DNA of 18,684 nucleotides from Myxococcota bacterium (lineage in GTDB: Bacteria; Myxococcota_A; UBA9160; PR03). How positions within the stretch are numbered: the stretch's first letter is position 1; each line of letters begins with the position of its first letter. The notes under the pieces were generated by a model, which saw only the letters and a program-made list of their open reading frames with translations, made no database searches and was not told the origin of the DNA. A program made the translations under genes and the position numbers. The stretch lies in assembly GCA_030066475.1 (NCBI GenBank), contig JASJBO010000076.1, positions 1 through 18,684 of the forward strand, read 5' to 3'. This document shows, one piece after another, positions 8,154 through 15,500 of this stretch.

Positions 8154-8182
8154 GCTCCCGGCTAGACTCCAAGCTCGGGAGC
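8154..8182 (+). promoter_or_regulatory. Inverted repeat covering the ribosome binding site of the MBL gene
   Basis: GCTCCCG (8154-8160) and CGGGAGC (8176-8182) form a perfect 7-bp inverted repeat with a 15-base loop. The right arm contains GGGAG, the apparent Shine-Dalgarno, eight bases before the ATG at 8190. If the transcript starts upstream of 8154, the stem could mask ribosome access. The 99-base gap to lnt (8091-8189) also must hold divergent promoters, but no convincing -35/-10 pair is visible. Confidence 0.35.
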
Positions 8183-8189
8183 CCTCGGC

Positions 8190-9257
8190 ATGAGCACGCT
8201 GCTGGTGCGTCTCGGAGCGGTCCTCGCGCTGGTCCTGGCCATCGCGGGCACGACGGTCTGGCTCGCGTGGGAGCCCCTGGCAGACTTCACGGTCGAGCGC
8301 TTCGCCGCGGGGCTCTGGGCCGAGCCGGTCATGCTGCGCGACGGCGACCTGCACGTGGTGCTGTGTGGCACCGCCGGACCCGTGGCCGACGCGGGGCAGC
8401 GCTCGGCGTGCAACGCGGTGGTGGCCGACGGCGAGATGCTGCTGGTGGATGCAGGCGGCGGCGGTCCGCTGCTGGCCGGCGCGCTCGGCCTGCCGATTCG
8501 CCAGCTGTCGACGATCCTGGTCACGCACCTCCACCACGACCACCTCGGCGGCATCGCCGACGCGATCCACGGCTCGTGGTTCCTCGGTCGCACGCGACCC
8601 GTCGCCGTCTACGGTCCCCCCGGCATCGAGGAGGTGATGCGCGGACTCGCGATCGCCTACGCCGCCGACCGCCGTCTGCGCGCACTCCCCGGGGCCGGCG
8701 CGCTCGACCCGCGCCACGCGGTGCCGGCGGTACGGACGGTCGAGGTGCCCGGGAACGCGGCGGTCCCGGTGCTCGAGCGCGGCCGCCTGCGAGTCCGCGC
8801 CTTCCGCAACGACCACGGACCGGTCGAGCCGTCGCTGGGCTACCGGATCGAGCTGGCCGACCGCGCCGTCGTCTTCAACGGCGACGCCCGCGCCGACGCC
8901 GACACCGTGCGTCACGCACGCGGCGCCGACCTGCTGGTGAACGCCACGGTGCCGTTCCAGTGGATCCTGACCGAGGAGCGCATCGCACGCGCCGTCGAGC
9001 GCTCCGGCGTGGACTTTCCCGACGCCCAGCGCGTGATGACCCTGTTCTCGAGCCCGGTCGAGATCGCGCGCGTGGCGCAGGAAGCGGGCGTCCCGCGCCT
9101 CGTGCTGTCGCACCGCATGCCGATGGGCGCGCCGCTGCGCTGGCTGGCGCTGTGGGGCGTCTCGGACGTCTACGACGGCGAGGTGGCGGTGGGCGTGGAG
9201 GGCATGCGCTTCGACCTGGCCACGGACGGCGGGCCACCCGCGGGACCGGCCCGCTAG
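8190..9257 (+). CDS. Membrane-anchored metallo-beta-lactamase-fold hydrolase
   Basis: A 355-residue protein with an N-terminal hydrophobic segment (residues 5-27) acting as a signal anchor or uncleaved signal peptide, followed by an RNase Z/arylsulfatase-like MBL domain. Seen motifs are VVLCGTAGPVADAGQRSACNAVV at the front of the fold (57-79), LLVDAGGGG (84-92), VTHLHHDHLGG with His113, His115, Asp117 and His118, NDHGPVEPSLGYR with His209, VFNGDAR with Asp232, and VLSHRMPMG with His308. All expected zinc ligands are present. RNase Z itself is cytoplasmic and lacks the anchor, so this is better seen as a periplasmic hydrolase of unknown substrate in the arylsulfatase/phosphodiesterase-like branch. 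ATG at 8190 has GGGAG eight bases upstream. Its TAG stop overlaps that of the convergent gene within one CTAG. Confidence 0.88.
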   Translation: MSTLLVRLGAVLALVLAIAGTTVWLAWEPLADFTVERFAAGLWAEPVMLRDGDLHVVLCGTAGPVADAGQRSACNAVVADGEMLLVDAGGGGPLLAGALGLPIRQLSTILVTHLHHDHLGGIADAIHGSWFLGRTRPVAVYGPPGIEEVMRGLAIAYAADRRLRALPGAGALDPRHAVPAVRTVEVPGNAAVPVLERGRLRVRAFRNDHGPVEPSLGYRIELADRAVVFNGDARADADTVRHARGADLLVNATVPFQWILTEERIARAVERSGVDFPDAQRVMTLFSSPVEIARVAQEAGVPRLVLSHRMPMGAPLRWLALWGVSDVYDGEVAVGVEGMRFDLATDGGPPAGPAR

Positions 9258-9517
9258 ATCCCCTGTTCCCCGCGCCCCCGGCGCCGGCGCGCGAGCCACA
9301 GGAGGGCCGCGACGGCGCAGGGGCCGGCGGCGGAGAGGCCGGGCTCGGGGACGAGGCAGACGTCGCCCACGCCGTCTCCGTTCGCGTCCGCCTGGTCCGG
9401 GTTCGGGGCGCCTGGGCAGTTGTCGCAGGCATCGCCCACGCCGTCGAACGCCGCGCGCCGGTAGGACGTGAAGCCCTCGGCTCGCGCGCACCACCCGCCG
9501 CCGTCGCCGTCGATGCA
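9254..9517 (-). repeat. Direct repeat copy A: 3' end of PEP-CTERM/TSP3 gene
   Basis: This stretch aligns without any insertion or deletion to 18312-18575, at a constant offset of 9058 bases, from the stop codon through 88 codons. The encoded tails share 66 of 88 residues by my count, and long stretches of DNA are nearly identical (for example around GAGCCACAGGAGG and TGGTCCGGGTTCGGGGCGCC). It marks two paralogous genes on the same strand. Confidence 0.9.
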
Positions 9518-12367
9518 CCCAACATCGGGGTCGAAGACCGAGAGAAGCTGGAGGTCGTAGCGCTGCTCGGTGATGGGGTCGCGGGCACAGAACGGCGCTC
9601 TCGTCTCGGCGAGAGCGTGAACCGTCGCCCATCCGCCGTAGAGGGAGTCGTCCGACCACCTCGGAAAGGAGGCTACCTCGCAGCTGTCGTACGCGAACTC
9701 GAGCCTCTCGCCCTCCAGGCGAAAGCCACTGCTCTTGAGGAAGACGCCCGGCGCGAGCTCGTCGACCACGCGGTTGGGTTCCGACACGAAGATGACCGGG
9801 TCACCCGCTCCGACCGGGGAGCGTACGTACGAGGTCCGGCCGCCCGACGCGAGGCAGTCGAGGCCGCCGGCGCCGTCTACACAGGTGCGGTCCCAGTGGG
9901 CCACCGTCCGCATGTCGATCTCGTAGAGCGGCTCGCAGTCGGGCCCGGTGCAGCGTCCCAGGCACAGCAGCTGGCCGGTCTCGATGACCTCGATCAGCTC
10001 ATTCCCATCTACGTAGTCCGAGTCGAAGTCCTGCGCCGCGTCGCAGGAGCCGAACGCGAACTCCCCCGAGCCGGGCCCTCTTGCCGACAGGCTCCAACTC
10101 GCCCAGATCCAGAGGTCGGGCTCGAGCACGTCGACGTCGAGCGGACGCGCGACGACTGTCAACGTGTCGGAGTCGGCCTGGTCCGCGTTCGCAGCGGCGC
10201 GGCAGTTGTCGGTCGCATCGGCCACGCCGTCCTCGTCCTCGTCCTCCTGGGCCAGCGTGCAGGATCCCCCCGCGCCGCACTCGCCGGCGGAGAGGCAGCG
10301 CTCCCCCAGGACGGTGCCCGCCGTGCAGGCGCCGGCCTCGGAGCAGGTGCCACCTTGCCCGCAGTCGTCGTTGGTGACGCAGGCCGAGCCCAGGATGCTG
10401 CCCGCTACGCACGTGCCCGCTTCCGGCCCGTTCGGCGTGAGCGGGGCGTTGTCGTCGCAGCCGAGGAGCTGACCCGAAGGGCACGGCGCGTCGCCCAGCG
10501 TTCCGGATCCGTCGCCGTCGTCGGGCACGCCGTCCCCGTCGCAGTCGAGCTCGGCGGCGGCGGACAGCAGGACGCCGTTGAAGGTGACGTCGGGGAAGGG
10601 CGTGTCGAGCAGCACGCCGCCCGGCGACCAGTTCGGGGTCCGCACGGAGTTCTTCCCGCTCGGGAGGTCGTAGTCGATCTCCGGGAGCAGGTCTCGGACG
10701 CCGACGGATGTCTGCCCGTAGAGCGCGTTCAGGTCGGTGAGCACGCCGCCGGCGTCGAGCTGCGTGCCGATGGTATTGTTGAGCTCCTCGAGCCGAGCGA
10801 TGGTCCAGGGCGTGCGGCTGCAGAGCATCGAGGCGGGCGCCACCACCGACCGCCGCAGCGCGGCGAGCTCGGTGCGGACCTGGGCCTCCTGCCAGAGGGC
10901 CTGGCGTTCGATCACGAAGAAGTCGTCGAGCTGGTCGTCGGTCTCGGCCCGAACGAACCGGGAGGCGGCCAGGTAGGCGTCGATCGCGTCGCCGTGGGCC
11001 TGGTTGGAGGCGGCCAGGGGAGCGGCGGCTCCCGGCAGGAAGGTCAGCAGCGGCGCGTTCGCGTCGAGGATCTCCTGCTGGATGCGCAGCGCGGCGACCA
11101 GGGGCGTGAGCGAGTCGAGGTCGAGCTCGAGATCGAGGGCCGTGGCGAGCAGGATCGTCGCCCGCGCCGCGTGGAGCGCCGCCTCGAAGAGCTTGACGTC
11201 CCCGTAGTCCACCTCGCGGCGCGCCGGGGCTTCGCCCGGCCCCTCCTCGTCCAGCGCGATGACGGGCGCCGAGTTCGGCGTGATCGAGACCTCTATCGTC
11301 TTGTCGGCGATCGCCGCGAGGTCGGCGAGCGACGCCTCGATCGCGGGGAGCCAGGCGTGCTCCAAGCTGTGCTGGAGGTCGCCGCCGGTCGGTGAGTCCT
11401 CGGGGAGCTCGATCGGACGGTCGCGGGAGCCGTCCCAGCTCGCGATGAAGTCGCCTTCGCCAAGAAGGCCGTCGTCGCGGAACAGGAAGACCTCGGCCTC
11501 GAAGAAGGCGATCTCGCCGTCGCCGTTCACGTCGATCGGCGCGCCCGCGTGGCCGCCGGACGGCGGCTCGTCGTCCTGCTCCCAGGAGAGCACGTCGAAG
11601 ACGACGTCTCCCGCCGCGTGCACGGTCAGGGCGTGCCGGTCTACCGATACGGACTCACTCTCGGAGTCGTAGACGAGGGAGCCCTCGAAGGAGGAGACGT
11701 CCACGTCCCCCGTGACCTGGATGCGGTAGTCCCCGTGGTCCGAGAGGACGCGCTGATAGCCGTCGGTCTCGTTTCGCGTGACCGTGTAGGTCGAGGCGAA
11801 GTACGCGGCGCCGCGGACCACCCTGTAGGCGCTCGTGTGGCGCGGGGCGATCGCCAGGATGTAGCTGCCGGGCTCGAGATGGACGCCGTGGAAGGGATCG
11901 CGGTCCGAGATCGAGCCGTCGGCGCGTCCGAACAACGCGGGATCGGTGGTCTCCGGCGGCGTGGCGGTGAAGTCGAGCAGGCTGCGGCCGTCGGCCGTCA
12001 GGCCGTACTGCAAGGGGTTGCCGTCCGTGCTGAAGGCGAATCGGTCGAGGATGCCCTGGAGGGTGGTGCGGAAGTCGGGCCCGAAGTGGTCCTGCTCGCC
12101 CAGGCGCAGCAGGCGCGTGTAGGCCCGGAACAGCCGCGCCTCTCCGCTCGCGGGATCGTCCTCCACTGCCTGGCGGCAGGCGTCGTCGGCGGCGACGAGA
12201 TCGGGCTGGAGGCAGGGGTTCTCCGGGCCGCAGCTGTCGTCGACGAAGCGCAGCAGCAGCGCGCGGCAGTCCGCCAGAGCGGGGCCCTGCGCGGCGGCGC
12301 GCGGCGCGGGCGTGGTGGCGGCCATGGCAGCTCCGAGCGCGAGCGGCAGCAGGATGGTGGATCGCAC
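9254..12367 (-). CDS. Secreted PEP-CTERM protein with EF-hand loop and thrombospondin type 3 repeats
   Basis: A 1037-residue exported protein, starting with GTG at 12365-12367 behind GAGGAGAG. Residues 1-27 are a signal peptide (APRAAAQ). Residues 28-600 are mostly helical/mixed sequence I do not recognise, interrupted by a textbook EF-hand loop DVNGDGEIAFFE at 279-290. Then come a TSP3-like DCDGDGVPDDGDG (608-620), two Cys-rich units (GTCVAGSILGSACVTNDDC, ACTAGTVLGERCLSAGEC, 651-696), a TSP3 unit (708-733), a tandem pair of about 110-residue domains (742-850 and 863-972), another TSP3 unit (976-1004), and a C-terminal VPEP motif (1006-1009), hydrophobic helix and RRRR. That end is a PEP-CTERM signal for exosortase sorting. 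The calcium-binding motifs suggest a Ca-stiffened surface protein. Divergent from the AAA+ gene; function unknown. Confidence 0.88.
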   Translation of the reverse strand: MRSTILLPLALGAAMAATTPAPRAAAQGPALADCRALLLRFVDDSCGPENPCLQPDLVAADDACRQAVEDDPASGEARLFRAYTRLLRLGEQDHFGPDFRTTLQGILDRFAFSTDGNPLQYGLTADGRSLLDFTATPPETTDPALFGRADGSISDRDPFHGVHLEPGSYILAIAPRHTSAYRVVRGAAYFASTYTVTRNETDGYQRVLSDHGDYRIQVTGDVDVSSFEGSLVYDSESESVSVDRHALTVHAAGDVVFDVLSWEQDDEPPSGGHAGAPIDVNGDGEIAFFEAEVFLFRDDGLLGEGDFIASWDGSRDRPIELPEDSPTGGDLQHSLEHAWLPAIEASLADLAAIADKTIEVSITPNSAPVIALDEEGPGEAPARREVDYGDVKLFEAALHAARATILLATALDLELDLDSLTPLVAALRIQQEILDANAPLLTFLPGAAAPLAASNQAHGDAIDAYLAASRFVRAETDDQLDDFFVIERQALWQEAQVRTELAALRRSVVAPASMLCSRTPWTIARLEELNNTIGTQLDAGGVLTDLNALYGQTSVGVRDLLPEIDYDLPSGKNSVRTPNWSPGGVLLDTPFPDVTFNGVLLSAAAELDCDGDGVPDDGDGSGTLGDAPCPSGQLLGCDDNAPLTPNGPEAGTCVAGSILGSACVTNDDCGQGGTCSEAGACTAGTVLGERCLSAGECGAGGSCTLAQEDEDEDGVADATDNCRAAANADQADSDTLTVVARPLDVDVLEPDLWIWASWSLSARGPGSGEFAFGSCDAAQDFDSDYVDGNELIEVIETGQLLCLGRCTGPDCEPLYEIDMRTVAHWDRTCVDGAGGLDCLASGGRTSYVRSPVGAGDPVIFVSEPNRVVDELAPGVFLKSSGFRLEGERLEFAYDSCEVASFPRWSDDSLYGGWATVHALAETRAPFCARDPITEQRYDLQLLSVFDPDVGCIDGDGGGWCARAEGFTSYRRAAFDGVGDACDNCPGAPNPDQADANGDGVGDVCLVPEPGLSAAGPCAVAALLWLARRRRGRGEQGI

Positions 12368-12419
12368 GAGACTCTCCTCGGATCGGCGGCGCGCAGCATT
12401 TCAAATCGGAGCCGGACTC

Positions 12420-12482
12420 CTCCAGGCGATTCCACCCGAAATGATGCGCTCCAGACGACATACGGGGTTGCTCCAGACGACA
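12420..12482. promoter_or_regulatory. Three direct repeats in divergent promoter region
   Basis: The 189-base gap 12368-12556 separates the PEP-CTERM gene (minus) from the AAA+ gene (plus). It holds GCTCCAGACGACA twice, at 12448-12460 and 12470-12482, exactly 22 bases apart (two helical turns), and a third 9/10 match to the core CTCCAGACGA at 12420-12429. Equal-phase direct repeats between divergent genes suggest an operator for a regulator bound to one DNA face. I found no clear -35/-10 pair here. Confidence 0.45.
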
Positions 12483-12556
12483 ACTCCATTCGTCGAGCTC
12501 GCCGATCACGGGGACGGAGCTCGGCGGAAATCGCCGTCCTCCGGCATCCTTCGCGC

Positions 12557-15500
12557 ATGCAGTCCGAGCATCTCCTGGCAGCCGTCTGGATCCTGGCGTC
12601 GCTCGCGCTGACCGCGTGGTGGGGCTACCGCCGGGGGCGCGCGTCGGCGTCGGCGCCGGCCCTCGCGCCGGCCCCGGAGCGCTCGATCTACGCCGTGGCG
12701 TCCGAGGTGCAGGGCTTCTACCAGGCGAGCGCCCACCCCGCCGACCTGCTCGACGACCCGGGCTTCCAGGAGGGGGTGGCGCTGCTCGCGGACGAGGGCG
12801 TCGGGGGCGCCGAGCGCGCGGCGTACTTCGCGGGCGACAACGCGATCATCGCCTGCATGGCGGTCGAAGCGATGCGCGCGCGCCGCGACCGCGACGGCGT
12901 CGAGGACCGCATCCTCGAGGCGGTCGGCAGCGTCGCGCCCTGGTCGCTGTACTTCGGCCTGCGCTATCTCGCCGAGGTCGTGCCCACGGATCGGAGCATC
13001 GTGGGCGCCGTCCTGGCCCACACCGCCGACCAGTGGGACTACCGCCTCAGCCGCCGCTTCCTGCTCGACTTCGTCGCCGCCCGCAGCCAGGCCGGCGAGG
13101 GCATCGTCTTCGGCGACGAGCTCGAGCGGCTCGACGCCGAGCACCTCGGCGCGCTGCGCCCGCTGCTCGAAGGTCTGGACCCGGAGCCGCGAGCCCACCT
13201 GCTCGAGGAGCTCGAGCGCTGGCGCGGCTCGCGCATCGATCGAGCGCTGCTCGGCTCGGTGGGCGTGGTCTGGGATGGACCCGGCGACCGCGGATTCATC
13301 TCCCATCCCGCGCTGGACGACCAGGTTGCCGCCGTCGAGGCCGAGCTGGTCGGGTCGAAGCGGCCCGTGCTGCTGGTCGGCGAGTCCGGCGTCGGCAAGA
13401 CCTGCATCGCGCAGGCCGTAGCCGCGCGCCTGCAGCCGCAGGGCTGGCTGATCTTCGAGGCCGGTCCCACCAGCCTCGTGGCGGGCCAGACCTACTACGG
13501 CCAGTTCGAGCAGCGCATGCAGGAGCTGCTCGCCCAGCTGCGCGGCCAGCGCGTGCTCTGGCTCGTGCCGGACTTCGACCGCCTCGCCGAGGCCGGGACC
13601 CATCGCTACAGCAGCGCGAGCGCCCTCGATCTGCTGCTGCCCCACCTGGAGAGCGGCGCGCTGACCGTGCTGGGCGAGTGTGCGCCCGGTCCCTACGAGC
13701 GGCTCGTGCGGGCGCGCCCGCGCATCACCACCAGCGTCTCGGTGCGCCGCGTCGAGCCACTGCTCGCGGCGGCGACCCGCGGCCTCGCGCGCCGCTGGTG
13801 GGAGGCTCACGCCGAGCCCGCGGAGCGCGAGGCCGTCCTCACCGAGGCCTGGGAGCTCGCCCAGCAGTACCTCGCCGATCGGGCCGCGCCCGGCAACCTG
13901 ATGCGACTGCTCGAGATCACCCGCAAGCGGCTCGTCGCCGCGGCACCGGACCGCCGTCCGAAGATCCAGGTGGACGACCTGATCGTGACGCTCTCGGAGA
14001 TCACCGGGCTGCCGCCCCAGATCCTCGACGAGCGCCGGGGACTCGACGTCGCCGCGCTGGGACGGCGCTTCTCCGAGCGGGTCATCGGCCAGCCCGAGGC
14101 CGTGGAGTGCCTGGTGGAGCGGGTCTCGATGGTGAAGGCCGGCCTGACGGATCCTTCGCGACCGTTCGGCGTGTTCCTCTTCGCCGGTCCCACGGGCACG
14201 GGCAAGACCGAGATCGCCAAGACCCTGGCGGAGTTCCTGTTCGGCTCTCCGGACCGGATGATCCGCATCGACATGAGCGAGCTCCAGCGGCCGGAGGACC
14301 TCGACCGGCTGCTGGGCTCGCCCGAGCCCCACGGCACCGAGGCGCTGGTCGATCGGATCCGGCAGCAGCCCTTCTCGGTGCTCCTGCTCGACGAGTTCGA
14401 GAAGGCCCACGCCCGGGTCTGGGACCTCTTCCTGCAGCTCTTCGACGACGGCCGCCTCACCGACCGGCGCGGGCAGGTGGCGGACTTCCGCTACTGCATC
14501 GTGATCCTCACCTCGAACCTCGGGGCCACGATGCCCAGCGGCGAGCGGCTGGGCTTCTCGGGCGGGCGGGATCGCTTCAGCTCGCGCGACGTGCTCAAGG
14601 CCGTGGGCAGCGCGTTCCGCCCCGAGCTGCTGAACCGCCTCGACCGGGTGGTGGTGTTCCGCCCGCTCGATCGCGAGACCATGCGGGGCATCCTGCGCAA
14701 GGAGCTCGAGGACGTCCTGCAGCGCCGGGGGCTGCGCGCGCGGCCCTGGGCGGTGGAATGGGACCCCGCCGGCATCGAGTACCTGCTCGAGCAGGGCTTC
14801 TCGCCGACGCTGGGGGCGCGGCCGCTGCAGCGCGCCATCGAGCGCCATCTGCTGGCTCCCCTGGCCCGTACCATCGTCGAGCGCGAGTTTCCGACCGGCG
14901 ACCAGTTCCTCTACGTGACGGTTCGCGAGGGCGCGTTGGACGTGCAGTTCATCGACCCCGACGCGCCGGACGAGAGCGAGGAGGCGCATTCCCCCGCGGA
15001 GGCGGCGGCCGGCGACGACGATCAGCCGAGCCTCCTCGCGATCGCTCGCGAGGCGCGCGGTACGCCCGAGGAGCTGGCCCTGCTCGAGACGCACCACGCG
15101 GACCTGCGCGAAGTGGTCGCTGCCGACGTCTGGCAGCAGCGCAAGCAGGAGGTGTTGGAGATGACGAGCCTGACGGACTTCTGGCGCTCGCCCGATCGCT
15201 TCGAGATGCTCGGGCGCTACGAGTACCAGGGCCGCATCGAGGCCGGCGTCCGCCGGACGGGCTCGTTGCTCGGGCGGCTGCGGCGGAGCCGCCGGGAGCG
15301 CGCTCCCACCGGCCTGCTCCAGTCCGTCGCCCAGACGCTGATGCTCCTCGAGGTCGCCCGCGAAGACGTCGAGCAGGGGCGACCGCAGGCGGCCTTCGTG
15401 GAGGTGCGGGGCTCGCTCGAGGGCGGCCTGCCCGACGCCGGCTGCGATGCGTTCGCGCGCCGGATCGGAGCGATGTACCGACTCTGGGGCGAGAAGCGGC

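Noticed and set aside
8091..9659. Upstream extension of lnt by more than 500 codons
   Set aside because: Antisense to the MBL gene, whose zinc motifs are complete. Lnt homology begins at the ATG at 8090 and the length from there is normal.
7814..11395. Long plus-strand open frame (about 1190 codons) across lnt, the MBL gene and the PEP-CTERM gene
   Set aside because: It crosses three recognised genes in wrong frames or strands and its product is Arg/Pro/Ala-rich without family features.
11549..12556. Upstream extension of the AAA+ fusion by 336 codons
   Set aside because: This part is antisense to the PEP-CTERM gene and runs through the divergent promoter region. The ATG at 12557 starts a sensible membrane helix.
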